DNA of 64,000 nt from an uncultured Lachnospiraceae bacterium (GCA_900549665.1 URPH01000010.1:1-64000); one strand, 5' to 3'. Positions 21,815 to 32,151 are shown, counted from the stretch's first letter. A program made the numbers and translations. Notes: generated by a model not told the origin, from the sequence alone.

Positions 21815-22837
21815 ATGATATCAATAAGCTTATGCATGATCGTTAAAAATGAAGAGCAGGTCTTATCCAGATGTCTGGATTCTATTGCGGATCTGATGGA
21901 CGAGATCATCATTGTTGATACCGGCTCCACAGACCGTACCAAAGAAATTGCAGCCCGCTACACCGATAGGATCTATGATTTTACATGGACCGGCAATTTC
22001 AGTGATGCCCGCAATTTTTCTTTTTCCAAGGCTACCAAGGACTACATATACTGTGCCGATGCCGATGAAGTCCTCGACGATGAAAACCATGCCAAATTTT
22101 TAATGCTGAAAAAAGGGCTTATCCCTGAAATCGATATTGTCCAGATGTATTATGACAATCAGCTGTCCTATAATACAATTTACAATTATGACAGGGAGCT
22201 GCGTCCCAAGCTTTACCGCAGGGTCAGACACTTCACCTGGGAAAATGCCATCCACGAAGCTGTCCGTCTGGATCCGTTGATCTATGACAGTGATATTGTC
22301 ATCACGCACCGTCCGACCAGCAATCACAAAGGCCGTGACCTTGCCGCCTTCCGGAAAATGTGCCGTGACAATATCCGCCTGAATAAAAAGCTTCACAATC
22401 TGTATGCCAAGGAGCTGATGATCGCCGGTGAGGATCAGGATTTTCTGGATGCTTACCAGACATTCGCACAGTCCGTGGTCGATCCGCAAAGATCCGCAGA
22501 TGAAATTTTAGAGGCCTGCTGTATCTGCACCAAAGCAAACCTGATCTCCAAAAATTATCTGGAATTTTTCAAATATACGACAAGAGCCATGGCAATCGGC
22601 GGCTGCAGTGAGATCTGCTGCCAGCTCGCAGACTATTATCAGAATGCAGAGCACAATGAAGAGGAAGCAGCTTTGTGGTACTACAACGCCGCATTTGAAA
22701 CAGAAAGCGTCCTCAATTTACAGTGCCATACTAAAATTCCGCTTTCGGCGCTGGCAGATATCAGTGCTAAAAACGGAGATTTTGAGGAAGCCGAGCATTA
22801 CCGGCAGTTATTGGCAAGTGATGATTCAGGTAAATGA
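21815..22837 (+). CDS. Family 2 glycosyltransferase
   Basis: 340 aa. The N-terminal GT-A domain begins MISISLCMIVKNEE, with the nucleotide-binding IVDTGSTDRT and the metal-binding DAD in YCADADEVLD (about 82-88). The pattern matches SunS/WaaE-like enzymes. After about residue 230 the chain is helical, with TPR-like spacing (ADYYQNAEHNEEEAALWYYNAA). It would transfer a sugar from a nucleotide donor to an unknown acceptor in the cytoplasm. No signal or membrane segment. Its ribosome site is within a stable inverted repeat shared with the thiT 3' end. Confidence 0.88.
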   Translation: MISISLCMIVKNEEQVLSRCLDSIADLMDEIIIVDTGSTDRTKEIAARYTDRIYDFTWTGNFSDARNFSFSKATKDYIYCADADEVLDDENHAKFLMLKKGLIPEIDIVQMYYDNQLSYNTIYNYDRELRPKLYRRVRHFTWENAIHEAVRLDPLIYDSDIVITHRPTSNHKGRDLAAFRKMCRDNIRLNKKLHNLYAKELMIAGEDQDFLDAYQTFAQSVVDPQRSADEILEACCICTKANLISKNYLEFFKYTTRAMAIGGCSEICCQLADYYQNAEHNEEEAALWYYNAAFETESVLNLQCHTKIPLSALADISAKNGDFEEAEHYRQLLASDDSGK

Positions 22838-22890
22838 TAGGGCTGACAGTATGGTGATTGAAATCTGTTAAATAGAATAGTGAGATTTTA

Positions 22891-22921
22891 AAATGGATAG
22901 TTCATAGTGAACTATCCATTT
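22891..22921. terminator. Bidirectional terminator between convergent genes
   Basis: Perfect 14-bp arms AAATGGATAGTTCA and TGAACTATCCATTT around a 3-nt loop. It lies 53 bp past the glycosyltransferase stop and 47 bp past the GGDEF gene stop; U tracts are short on both sides. Confidence 0.65.
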
Positions 22922-22968
22922 CAGAATCCGGAAAATCGAGATCTCTGCCCATTTGAAATTACTACTTT

Positions 22969-24111
22969 TCAGCGATTAGATTGTTTTATCGAATGATATT
23001 TATGTTTCTCTTCATACATTTTTTCATCCATACGCATCAGAAAGCTTTCTGCATTGTCATCTTCTCCAAATTCTGTACACCCCATAGAAACACTTAATGT
23101 GAATGGCTCGTCTTCACACTTGTTGAATTTATCAAGATTATTATTTATCTCATTCATTGTAGATAAAACACACTTGGCATCAACATCTGACAACAATACA
23201 ATAAATTCATCACCTGCGTACCGAATAGCCATTCCTTCATCCGGTACAGATTTGAACAATATATCTCCCATCATGCAGATTGCATGGTCTCCCATACTAT
23301 GCCCCAAATTATCGTTTATGTATTTAAAATCATTTATATCCATCATGATTCCATGCAATGGTCTTCGGTTCGTATTTTTAATTTCTGCAAATACTAAATT
23401 CAAATATCTACGATTGTACAGTCCAGATAGTTCATCCATATACAAATTTTTTGCATATGACTGCATTTGTACAAATGTCAATGCTACCGCTACTAACACC
23501 CATGACGTTGTTATTCCGTAACAAAAAAACTGTATAACCACTCCTGCAATACAAGGACCAACAAAAAACAGCACCGGAAAAAATTCCAGATTAATCCCCT
23601 GCTTTTTTGAATAATATACCAGATACACACTATAAGCAAAATATATCATAAGGGTAATATATCCAATAATCGAACCTGCTTGTCTCTGATAAACATTGTT
23701 TTCTGATATTTTGAACAAGAGCCCTGTACCAAAAAGATTATATATAACAGCTATAACTTCAACAATCCAGGGAATCATTACAACTCCCGCTCTACGCAAT
23801 GCCCTTTTATAGTTCCGATAAATGCGTAGTTCTACATACAAACACCACATCAATCCTATACTCACCGTTTCAATAAAACATAAGCTGTTAAATATATAAT
23901 TGATCTGCCGTCCACCAATTAAATCCTTTCCATCCACCATAAAAGTAATTGTCTCAGACAAGGCTCCTAACAAATTTACTATAACCATTGTGTCATATAT
24001 CTTATCTTCCATATGAAGAATTTCTCTATTCTTTTGTCTACAAATCAAAAGAAAACACATCATCAATATGGCGATTCCATTTGCTACCAATATTTCTTCT
24101 ATATTTATCAT
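22969..24111 (-). CDS. Membrane-bound GGDEF protein (probable diguanylate cyclase)
   Basis: 380 aa, TAGGAG 9 nt before ATG. Six or seven hydrophobic segments fill residues 5-215; the GGDEF domain follows from about 220. The signature is RYAGDEF (residues 297-303), with Ala for the first Gly, a change tolerated in several active cyclases, and the upstream MDINDFKYIND metal/GTP motif is intact. No RxxD inhibitory site is visible. It would make c-di-GMP in response to a membrane signal. Base composition is more AT-rich than in neighbours, hinting at later acquisition. It stands alone with its own promoter. Confidence 0.88.
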   Translation of the reverse strand: MINIEEILVANGIAILMMCFLLICRQKNREILHMEDKIYDTMVIVNLLGALSETITFMVDGKDLIGGRQINYIFNSLCFIETVSIGLMWCLYVELRIYRNYKRALRRAGVVMIPWIVEVIAVIYNLFGTGLLFKISENNVYQRQAGSIIGYITLMIYFAYSVYLVYYSKKQGINLEFFPVLFFVGPCIAGVVIQFFCYGITTSWVLVAVALTFVQMQSYAKNLYMDELSGLYNRRYLNLVFAEIKNTNRRPLHGIMMDINDFKYINDNLGHSMGDHAICMMGDILFKSVPDEGMAIRYAGDEFIVLLSDVDAKCVLSTMNEINNNLDKFNKCEDEPFTLSVSMGCTEFGEDDNAESFLMRMDEKMYEEKHKYHSIKQSNR

Positions 24112-24233
24112 ACTTTATTTCTCCTACCAAACGGCAACTCTTTTTTGCCTCATCCCAAAATTCCAGTTTATACACCAACTGTCCGTTCTCTCCACAAGCT
24201 GATAAAATTTTTTACTAATGCTTTGTTACGCAT

Positions 24234-24262
24234 AAAGTAGCAAAATGACCACGCTTTGTCAA
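24234..24262 (-). promoter_or_regulatory. Promoter of the GGDEF gene
   Basis: Minus strand perfect TTGACA (24257-24262), 17-nt spacer ending in TGC, then TACTTT (24234-24239). The TGn makes it an extended -10. The leader is about 115 nt. Confidence 0.6.
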
Positions 24263-24361
24263 CTGACATTTTGCTAAGGCATCTCAGACAAATACTGGCA
24301 TTTAAGCCGCATATCCGTTGACTTCCTAGCTCCACTGCTGCTGATACCTGACACATTATTC

Positions 24362-24411
24362 ATTCTCTCGCGGACTTTTTTTGCAAAAACATATTCTCTT
24401 GCGGACTTTTT
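24362..24411. repeat. Short direct repeat in the 403-bp GGDEF-addA gap
   Basis: ATTCTCTCGCGGACTTTTT at 24362-24380 recurs at 24393-24411 with one mismatch, 31 bp apart. On the minus strand the region reads as an open frame of 68 codons (24274-24480) whose repeat encodes KKSAREY/KKVRERM. That frame lacks a good ribosome site and I do not call it a gene. The rest of 24112-24514 holds only the GGDEF promoter. Confidence 0.4.
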
Positions 24412-24514
24412 AAAAAATAGGACTTTTGCAATATTTAATTTATTTAGCTTGTAAACTTTGAATTTATGTTTAGCATTCACGCAAAATCATTCATAAATGT
24501 CTTTCGGCTGATAG

Positions 24515-27500
24515 TTAAATAAGTTCCACCACTTCCGAAAAATGGAAGGAATAAATATATACCCCGGCGACCTCTTTGCCCGTGATCCGTTCCAAAGCCT
24601 CTTTATAATAATCCAGCTGAAGCTTATATCTTCTCACAAGCTCCTCTTTTTCACTGACACGATCTGTTTTGTAATCCATCAGATAAATCCTGCCATCCTC
24701 TTCATAATAGGCATCTATGATACCCTGAATCAACATCGTCTCTTCTTCCGGGAATTTTTCATTTACACGTTTTGCCGGTATTTCCATGACAAATGGCTGT
24801 TCTTTAAATAGCAGATGTTTTTCATCAGCCTCCATCATTTTTTTTGCAAGCAGGCTTTCAAAAAAAGCAATGATTTTGCGTTCGTCCAATAGTTTTAGAT
24901 CGCGCTCCGGCATTAATTTTTCCGAAAGTATGCGTTTTTTCTGTTTTATTAAATTATATTTTAATTTTTCAGTAAATATATCTGTATAATCTCTATGTGT
25001 ATAATCTTTTTCCTTCTCACAGGCGTCATCATTCCGGTACTCTGCCGCAAGTTCTGCAAAATCCAGAAGCTCCATAAAACGGTGATATGCACTACCACGG
25101 GTGGATCCTGCCACCTTTGTTTCTTCCTTCATAAACTCAGGGATAACCTGTTTTTCCTGCTCTGTATCGAAAATAACCTCAGTCTGTTCATCCTCATGCA
25201 GAGCAGCATGCTTGAGCTCGGATACACTGGTCTTGTTGTACAGACCCTCCAGCTCTTTATGCGGATATTCATAGGCAGTTTTTTCCATAAGCGCCGCACT
25301 TCTGTCATCCGGCACAGCCTGTATCATCTGTAAAAAGGCATCCTTTTTCAGCCGCTCCCGGATTGTCTCATCTGCCCGGTTAAGCATCAGCTCATCTTCA
25401 TGTACCACAAAGACATCAAAAAGCTTCTCATCCTTTTTTACCGCCATCACGTAAAATAACAGCTTCAAATAGCTGGTACTCTCTAAGATCAGCTGTCCGT
25501 CTACCATCTCATTTCCGACAATCTGCTCACATTTTTCAAATGCATCCTGATAATCTGAAACGGTACCTGTCAGAATACATTTTTCCTTTGCACGGGTCAA
25601 TGCCACATAAAGTACACGAAGCTCCTCACCCATACTGTCTACAAGCTGCTGTCTGGCAATCCACTGCTGCTTGATAGTCGTTCTGCGGAATTTTTCATGA
25701 TAATTGCGGTACTCAAGGCCAATTCCCAGATCTGTATGTAAGAGCAGTGAGCCGTTGATATCCCGGCGGTTAAATCTTTTGGCAAGCCCGGATACAAAGC
25801 AGACCGGAAATTCCAGACCCTTGCTCTTGTGGATTGTCATGATACGGACTGTATTGATGCATTCCTCGCTGCCGCTTCCATAGTCAATTTCATATTTTTC
25901 CAGCTGCTTCATATACTGCAAAAATCCAAACAGTCCATGCATACGGCTCTGTTCATAGGTTTTTGCCTGTGAAAGAAGCATTTCCACTGTTTCACGCCTG
26001 CTGCCACCGGCCGGAAGCGCAGAAACATATTCCAGATAACGATGTCTGCGTAACAACTGATATAGAAAATCATGCACGGATTCCGTTTTCGAAAGCAGCC
26101 TCATTTCATCCAGTTCTTCCAGAAAAGCAGTTGTTTTGCCATTTTCATAAAGCTTCAGCTTCTCATAATAAGACAGCTTCGTTCCGTCATCAGACGAGAT
26201 CAGGGAAATCTCGGAAAGCTCATCATCCGTAAAACCAAATAACGGTGATTTCAAGACTGCCGCAAGCGGAATATCCCGGAACGGATTTACACAGACCTCC
26301 ATATATTGCAGCAAAATCCGGATTTCCAAAGCAGAGAAATATCCGGTCTTACTCGGTATTGTGACAGGAATGCCTTCTTTTTTTAACACCTCTTCCAGCT
26401 TGTTTTCCAGACTTCCGATAGATCTGGTCAATATGACAATATCGTCATATCTCATATCACGAAGCTGCCCGGTTGCTTTATCCGTCACCTTTGTCTCCCG
26501 CATCAGTCGTTTGATCCTGTGTGCGATCAGATATGCTTCTCCTTCAGAAGATGACAGTTCTGTCGTTTCACCGTTTTCATCTTTTTTTTCATATAACAGA
26601 AGCTCCGGTGTATAATCACCGCTTTCATCTTCTGTATAATCAGCCCCCGGATACAGCGCTGCCGCATCATCATAGACAATCCCGCCCACATCCGGATGCA
26701 TAAGGGGGTAAAATACATCATTTACCAGCTTTAAAACCGAACTGCGGCTACGGAAATTCTGCTTTAGTTCAATCCTTTCACAGGTATTTTCCGCTTCTTT
26801 TCCATAGCGGTTGTATTTTTCCATAAAAATTTCCGGACGCGCCATTCGGAAACGATAGATACTCTGTTTCATATCTCCAACCATAAAACGATTGGGCGAA
26901 GCATCATACTCTCTTGATATCGTCGACAACAACAGTTCCTGAACATCATTACTATCCTGATATTCATCGATCATCACGGCTTCAAAATGCTTTTGATACC
27001 ACAGTGCGGTCTGTGTCGGTCCGCCATCTGCATCAACCAGGATCTGAAGGGCAAAATGCTCCATATCCGAAAAATCAATAACATTTTCCCTGCGCTTATC
27101 GGCTGCAAACTGCTCCATAAAGGAAAGCGTGAGCTTCAAAAGCGGGCGCAGTAAGGCACCGGCATGATTCATATCCTCGAAAAGTGCAGCTGCCGGTTCA
27201 TAAAAGAACTGTTCTTTCATTTTTTTGATACGGTCCTTGACAAGACTTCTGATTGCCTGCACCCTGGCCTTTACCTGTTCATCACAGGAGTCTTTTTTAG
27301 CCGCCGGCAGACGTTTAAATTCCATGTTTTGCAGTTCCCGGAACATCGCATCATATCCGGTACAGGACAATATCCGGTTCAATGTCTCCCTCTCACCGTT
27401 TAATACCTCTCCGTATACCTCCGGACCTTCCCCCTCCGTACACAGGAAAAGGATTTGATCGTAGTTGCCTATATAGCCCCGGATCTCAGAATGTGCCTCG

Positions 27501-28147
27501 GAAAGCAGAGCCTGCATAAAACCGGTCTGACAAAAATCATCCACATCCGCAATTTCATAATCCTCCATGGTCTCTTTCAGCCATTTTTCCGGATAAGGCT
27601 TGCTCATGACAAAGGAGAAAATCTGATATACCATATCTTCGATCGGAAAATCCCTGCCCTTTACGGAAAAAGCATTGGTCAGGTTGATAAACTCAGGCTC
27701 TTTTTCCATGTAGGCCTTCTCCATCGTCTTTTCCATTGCCTTTTTCTGCATCCACTTCATCTTGCCCGGATCCAATACGGAAAATCCCGGATCCAGCGAT
27801 ATATCCTGAAAATGGTTCATCAGAATATAATGACAGAAGCTGTCAATCGTCGTGATCATCGCATGATTGATCAAAACAGACTGCCTCTTTAGCAGCTCGT
27901 CATCCGGATTTTCTTCCAGTCTTTTTAAAATAGTCCGATGGATTCGTTCCCTCATTTCAGCGGCTGCCGCATTGGTAAAGGTCACGACTAAGAGCCTGTC
28001 AATATCGACAGGCTTTTCACGGTCTGTGATCAGTCCGAGAATCCGCTCTACCAAAACGGCTGTTTTTCCGGATCCTGCAGCTGCAGATACCAGTACATTA
28101 TGATTTCTGGCCGTTATGACCTTCTTTTGATCCGTCGTAAACTCCAT
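24515..28147 (-). CDS. addA: AddAB helicase-nuclease, subunit A
   Basis: 1210 aa, normal for AddA. AAGGAG 10 nt before ATG, within the addB 3' end (50-bp overlap). UvrD-type superfamily 1 helicase: Walker A AAAGSGKTAVLVERIL (about 22-37), VTFTNAAAAEMRERI, Walker B VMIDEYQDSN, QSIYRFR, and the C-terminal motifs TIHKSKGLEFPV and RVLYVALTRAKE. A RecB-family nuclease domain closes the chain, with LMDYKTDR about 35 residues from the end. With AddB it processes double-strand breaks to recombinogenic 3' tails (RecBCD counterpart). Confidence 0.97.
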   Translation of the reverse strand: MEFTTDQKKVITARNHNVLVSAAAGSGKTAVLVERILGLITDREKPVDIDRLLVVTFTNAAAAEMRERIHRTILKRLEENPDDELLKRQSVLINHAMITTIDSFCHYILMNHFQDISLDPGFSVLDPGKMKWMQKKAMEKTMEKAYMEKEPEFINLTNAFSVKGRDFPIEDMVYQIFSFVMSKPYPEKWLKETMEDYEIADVDDFCQTGFMQALLSEAHSEIRGYIGNYDQILFLCTEGEGPEVYGEVLNGERETLNRILSCTGYDAMFRELQNMEFKRLPAAKKDSCDEQVKARVQAIRSLVKDRIKKMKEQFFYEPAAALFEDMNHAGALLRPLLKLTLSFMEQFAADKRRENVIDFSDMEHFALQILVDADGGPTQTALWYQKHFEAVMIDEYQDSNDVQELLLSTISREYDASPNRFMVGDMKQSIYRFRMARPEIFMEKYNRYGKEAENTCERIELKQNFRSRSSVLKLVNDVFYPLMHPDVGGIVYDDAAALYPGADYTEDESGDYTPELLLYEKKDENGETTELSSSEGEAYLIAHRIKRLMRETKVTDKATGQLRDMRYDDIVILTRSIGSLENKLEEVLKKEGIPVTIPSKTGYFSALEIRILLQYMEVCVNPFRDIPLAAVLKSPLFGFTDDELSEISLISSDDGTKLSYYEKLKLYENGKTTAFLEELDEMRLLSKTESVHDFLYQLLRRHRYLEYVSALPAGGSRRETVEMLLSQAKTYEQSRMHGLFGFLQYMKQLEKYEIDYGSGSEECINTVRIMTIHKSKGLEFPVCFVSGLAKRFNRRDINGSLLLHTDLGIGLEYRNYHEKFRRTTIKQQWIARQQLVDSMGEELRVLYVALTRAKEKCILTGTVSDYQDAFEKCEQIVGNEMVDGQLILESTSYLKLLFYVMAVKKDEKLFDVFVVHEDELMLNRADETIRERLKKDAFLQMIQAVPDDRSAALMEKTAYEYPHKELEGLYNKTSVSELKHAALHEDEQTEVIFDTEQEKQVIPEFMKEETKVAGSTRGSAYHRFMELLDFAELAAEYRNDDACEKEKDYTHRDYTDIFTEKLKYNLIKQKKRILSEKLMPERDLKLLDERKIIAFFESLLAKKMMEADEKHLLFKEQPFVMEIPAKRVNEKFPEEETMLIQGIIDAYYEEDGRIYLMDYKTDRVSEKEELVRRYKLQLDYYKEALERITGKEVAGVYIYSFHFSEVVELI

Positions 28148-31100
28148 GTTCGGACAACTCCTTTTTCATCTGCTCATAGACTGCATCCTGCTTTAATTCC
28201 ATATCACGCTCCTTAAAGCCGGGCAGCTTCTTTTCAAATCCGCAGATGCTTCTGTATGCACAATACCGGCAGGTCGTCTGCTCTGCCTGCTCTTTGATCG
28301 GGCTGATGCAGATATCACCCTCCCGTATGCTTTGTGCGATCTGTTTTACTTTATAATCCGCATATTTTTCTATCAGTTCAAACTGTACCTTACCTGCAGT
28401 CTGTGAAGTACCGGACAATTCACCGTTTTTCTTGTATTTGACAGGAACTGCCAGTGATTCTGCGCCCTGCGTCCGGTCCAGGTGCTCCAGTACCGCATCA
28501 TCCTCAAGGATCAGTCCATTGACGCGCAGCTGCTTGCGGATAGCCTGCATCCGCTCCTCGGGATTGTCTAAAGAAAGGCTCTCCGGCATCGGATCCGCAA
28601 TTTCATAATAGAAGCAGGCGGATGGCACGATCGTTTTATCCGGATATTCCTTTTTTTGTGCCGTCACGGCTGCATTCAGATAAACAGCCAGCTGCAGATC
28701 CAGACCATAATACAGGCGTGAAATATCAAAGGTATGACTCCCGGACTTGTAATCAAGCACTTTCACATAGCGCGTATCTCCATCCTCTGCAATATCCAGA
28801 CGGTCGATCTTGCCATACAGGGAAGGATTGGCAAGATAACGAAACGAAAGCTCGTAGCATGCCGGGCGAAAATCACCCTGCATAAGCTGATAGGAAAGGC
28901 TGTCAAGAGTCGTCTTTAACATCTCCTTAGCCCGTTCCTTTAAAGCCTCATTGCGTGCCGTATCAAAAAGAACCCGGTTGCGGTATTCGGTTGCAAAATG
29001 CTCTACCGTATCCTCCACAAAGCTTTCCGCCGTTTCCTTGGAATAGCTTGTCCAGTCCTCACCCTTTACCGTAAGATAATTTCCAAACTGATACAACGCC
29101 TCGTGATACAGATTGCCAAGATCCGTGATATCAAATTCATAATGCTCCTCATCCGAAAGCTGCAATCCATACTTTAAAAAATGGGCATACGCGCAGGCGC
29201 TGAACTGTTCAAGTCTGCTGACGCTGGTATGAAGATTATCCCCAAACAGCGCCTTTGCAATATATGCCGAAAGCCTGCGGTCCCGGTATTCAAAAAAGGC
29301 CGCATCCAAAATTCCCGCAAAATCCCGCTCTCTGCAGAATATATGACCAAGTGACAATAAATAATCCCATTTGCCGCTGTCCTCAAGGATTGTTCCGGCA
29401 ACATATTCGCGCAACAGTCTTGTTAACAGCTTCAGTCCGCATTCCCTGCTTTCGATCATATAAAGAAGCGTATCCTCGGTGATCATCCGGATTTCCAGAT
29501 CCGTATACAGCTTTTCGACTGTGTGGATCAGATAGGACGGTCTCAATAAATCTCCAGCCTCATCCACCTCGGCATAGGAAAGGATCAGCTGTTCTGACGG
29601 CTGTGTCATATTCATATACAGGTACAGACGCTCCTCAAAGCTCTTCTGTCTCGGCGTCGGTGCCAGGGTGACACCAAGATCAGAAAGAAATTCCCGTTCC
29701 AGATCCGATAAAATACCACCCGAAGCACCATGTCCGGGTATAATGCCATCGTTGACACCTACAATAAACAATACCTTGACCGGCTTTAACCTTGTACGCT
29801 CTAAATCTCCGGCAATGACCTGATCCTCACTCTGCGGAATACTTCCGACCTTCAGCTCTGCAAAACCCGCCTTTAAGATTTCTCCATATTCATCTAACGG
29901 CATCGGCTCTTTTAACAATTCATAAATCTGATCAAACAGCGCAATGACAGCCGCATATACCTGTTCATATTCTTTTGCCTTTGCGGGCATATTTTTTTCT
30001 TTAAAATCTTCCGCCTGCTTTTTCAATTTGACTTCCAGAGAAAGATTGACACAAATGTCATATAATTTTCTGGTATAATTCCCGGTATTTTTTTCATCAT
30101 CTTCCATAAAAAGCAAGGGTGTCAGGCATTTTATCAATACTTCACGTACAAGCTCGTGTACCGGTAATCCTGCTGTTCTTTTACCAGCGCTTTGTTCGTC
30201 TTCACACTCTGTGCTGCCATCCACATCGCTCTGAAAATCCTGCTGATCGGGCATCCCGGACATTGTTATGGCTTCAAACGGCTCCAGATATCGTTTCCTT
30301 CCACGGATACCGTGACTGACAATATACATTTCAAAGCAGTCGATCTGTTCCTCCGTAAGATCCAGATAACCGGTACGAAGCAGCTCCATCACGGATTCAT
30401 ATGAAAAATCTGAGGTGATCACCTTGACAACTCCAAGCAAAAATACCATCAGAGGATGAAACAACAGACTCCTGTTCTGGTCCAGAAACAGCGGTATCTC
30501 CTGCTCTGCAAAGCTTTCCCGCATGATCTGCCCATATGTATTCAGATCACCCGTTATAACCGCAAAATCACGGTAACAATAGCCTTTTTCACGGATCAGC
30601 CGGCGAATGGTAAGGCAGACCCAGTCAGCCTCTGCCTTGGGGCTTAAACAATGATTGATCACGACCTCATCCTTGCATGCTGTCGGCATACTGACACGGT
30701 CCCTGAACAGATTCTGCTCCAGATGCGACAGTCCGGTATGGTTCTGAAAACGCACTGCCGGTCTTTTTGTAAGCACAATATCTTCATCACGCTTTATCAT
30801 ACTGCGTTCAGCCAGAGCACACAGACGCTGGTAGGCCTTGGCGGTCAGATAGTACATGCTCTGTGAAATATCTTTTCTGGTCAGATCATCTTTTTTATCC
30901 GCAAGCAGGGTAACGATCACCTGACTGCAAAGCTGCATCAGCTCCTGTAAAAGACGCTCCTGTATGGGTGTAAAACCGGTAAACCCATCAAATACCACGA
31001 CACTGTCACGTATCAGGCGTGAACGGTGTAAATTGGATGTCAGAAGGTCCATGCTTTCCTCAGTTGTAATATATTTATCAGCAATGTATTTTTTATAGCC

Positions 31101-31592
31101 ACGATATAAAATCTGCAGGTCCGTAAGCTTGGCACTCAGATTGCCCTTTTCCTTCGTCTGCTCGCAAAATGCACTCAGATCATCCGGCGAAACACCATAC
31201 TGCGCAAATTCAGAGATCATGGATTTAACCTGCGCGATATAGCCGATTTTTCTCATATTGGCTCCAACGACCGACAGTTTTTTCTCGCAGTCAGCGGCCA
31301 CCTTGCGAAGAATCAGGTTTTTACCGGTATCATCAAGCTTTGGCAGACTTTCCAGGCCCAGCTCCTCAAATATCCGGTGGCTTAAGCGTCCGAAGCTCAA
31401 CACCTCGACATTCAGGATACCTCCGTGCTCTGATAAACGGCACAGCACCTTTTGCGTCTGCATCGTAAACTGGTCCGGTACAATCACAAAAAAGCGTCTG
31501 AAAGGCTCTTCTTTCGCACGCTTTAAAATTTCCTGATATACAGTTGTACTCTTTCCGGTGCCGGAAGCACCAATATAAAACTGCAGTGACAT
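28098..31592 (-). CDS. addB: AddAB helicase-nuclease, subunit B
   Basis: 1164 aa. ATG at 31592; the nearest AAGGA is 15 nt away, so translation is probably coupled to the upstream gene, whose stop is 18 bp away. N-terminal Walker A YIGASGTGKSTTVYQ; the rest of the helicase motifs are degenerate, as usual for AddB. A nuclease domain near the C-terminus has VLDYKSGSHTFD. The iron-sulphur cluster ligands are a Cys before it (FSACAYAHF) and CRYCAYRSIC near the end. It partners AddA and reads Chi-type sequences in known systems. Confidence 0.96.
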   Translation of the reverse strand: MSLQFYIGASGTGKSTTVYQEILKRAKEEPFRRFFVIVPDQFTMQTQKVLCRLSEHGGILNVEVLSFGRLSHRIFEELGLESLPKLDDTGKNLILRKVAADCEKKLSVVGANMRKIGYIAQVKSMISEFAQYGVSPDDLSAFCEQTKEKGNLSAKLTDLQILYRGYKKYIADKYITTEESMDLLTSNLHRSRLIRDSVVVFDGFTGFTPIQERLLQELMQLCSQVIVTLLADKKDDLTRKDISQSMYYLTAKAYQRLCALAERSMIKRDEDIVLTKRPAVRFQNHTGLSHLEQNLFRDRVSMPTACKDEVVINHCLSPKAEADWVCLTIRRLIREKGYCYRDFAVITGDLNTYGQIMRESFAEQEIPLFLDQNRSLLFHPLMVFLLGVVKVITSDFSYESVMELLRTGYLDLTEEQIDCFEMYIVSHGIRGRKRYLEPFEAITMSGMPDQQDFQSDVDGSTECEDEQSAGKRTAGLPVHELVREVLIKCLTPLLFMEDDEKNTGNYTRKLYDICVNLSLEVKLKKQAEDFKEKNMPAKAKEYEQVYAAVIALFDQIYELLKEPMPLDEYGEILKAGFAELKVGSIPQSEDQVIAGDLERTRLKPVKVLFIVGVNDGIIPGHGASGGILSDLEREFLSDLGVTLAPTPRQKSFEERLYLYMNMTQPSEQLILSYAEVDEAGDLLRPSYLIHTVEKLYTDLEIRMITEDTLLYMIESRECGLKLLTRLLREYVAGTILEDSGKWDYLLSLGHIFCRERDFAGILDAAFFEYRDRRLSAYIAKALFGDNLHTSVSRLEQFSACAYAHFLKYGLQLSDEEHYEFDITDLGNLYHEALYQFGNYLTVKGEDWTSYSKETAESFVEDTVEHFATEYRNRVLFDTARNEALKERAKEMLKTTLDSLSYQLMQGDFRPACYELSFRYLANPSLYGKIDRLDIAEDGDTRYVKVLDYKSGSHTFDISRLYYGLDLQLAVYLNAAVTAQKKEYPDKTIVPSACFYYEIADPMPESLSLDNPEERMQAIRKQLRVNGLILEDDAVLEHLDRTQGAESLAVPVKYKKNGELSGTSQTAGKVQFELIEKYADYKVKQIAQSIREGDICISPIKEQAEQTTCRYCAYRSICGFEKKLPGFKERDMELKQDAVYEQMKKELSEHGVYDGSKEGHNGQKS

Positions 31593-31610
31593 AATTGCTT
31601 TGATCAATCC

Positions 31611-31997
31611 TTACATAATCTGTGGCATAAAATCTTCGGTGTCTGCACAAAAAATACCTCCGCACACCGCTACAATTTTTTTCATGACAGCCTCGCTTTT
31701 TGCAAATTCAATGGTCGGCACGGTAACAAAAAACAGTGTCTTTACCTTGTGCTCCTGCAAAAACCGGTTACTATAGTCATCCTTAAGATCCGGATCGCAT
31801 TCTTCCAGATCCATAGAGGCTTTTTCCTCTATCTCAACCTCAAGGACGCCGGCCTCTTTCCAGATTTCAATGCCGTATGCTTCTGAATCCAATGCATTTT
31901 TGATGTCTTCCACATCGATTGCACGGTCTGCCATATAATACCAGTGACGTGGGAAGGAAACCTGTGGAGCAGTTTTTTTATTTTTATATTTTGCCAT
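31611..31997 (-). CDS. Conserved-looking 128-aa protein preceding addB
   Basis: ATG at 31997 with AAGGA 12 nt upstream. The start is basic (MAKYKNKKTAPQ), followed by a mixed alpha/beta chain with acidic stretches. C-terminal features are KTLFFVTVPTIEF and a pair of Cys around VAVCGGIFCAD. No membrane segment. It is the first gene before addB-addA with an 18-bp gap, so probably co-transcribed. A role in DNA repair is only suggested by position; no family recognised. Confidence 0.75.
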   Translation of the reverse strand: MAKYKNKKTAPQVSFPRHWYYMADRAIDVEDIKNALDSEAYGIEIWKEAGVLEVEIEEKASMDLEECDPDLKDDYSNRFLQEHKVKTLFFVTVPTIEFAKSEAVMKKIVAVCGGIFCADTEDFMPQIM

Positions 31998-32028
31998 GAT
32001 TTGTGTACATCCTTTCAGCGGAGCAGAT

Positions 32029-32060
32029 GAAAAAATAAAGCCCTCTCGCACCAAGAAGGC
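32029..32060 (-). terminator. Terminator or attenuator between the HipA-like gene and the addBA operon
   Basis: GCCCTCT (32040-32046) and AGAAGGC (32054-32060) form a 7-bp stem with one G-U pair; on the minus strand it is followed by TTTATTTTTT. It ends the HipA-like operon. The only plausible addBA promoter lies upstream of it (AT-rich 32080-32125), so it may also attenuate addBA. Confidence 0.65.
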
Positions 32061-32078
32061 CTCTGCTTTTCATAAATT

Positions 32079-32090
32079 TGGTAGCTACCA
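32079..32090. promoter_or_regulatory. 12-bp perfect palindrome upstream of the addBA operon
   Basis: TGGTAGCTACCA. It lies next to an AT-rich stretch holding a weak minus-strand promoter (TTGATA near 32126, CATTAT 17 nt later), roughly at the expected transcription start. Likely operator for an unknown dimeric regulator. Confidence 0.45.
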
Positions 32091-32151
32091 TATATAATAA
32101 TAATGATATATTTATTTGGATTTATCAAGTGTTTTTACAATGAAATAATTT

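Noticed and set aside
24274..24480. 68-codon minus-strand frame before the GGDEF gene
   Set aside because: Poor start context, overlaps the GGDEF promoter region, and its composition is explained by the short direct repeat. Kept only as a repeat.
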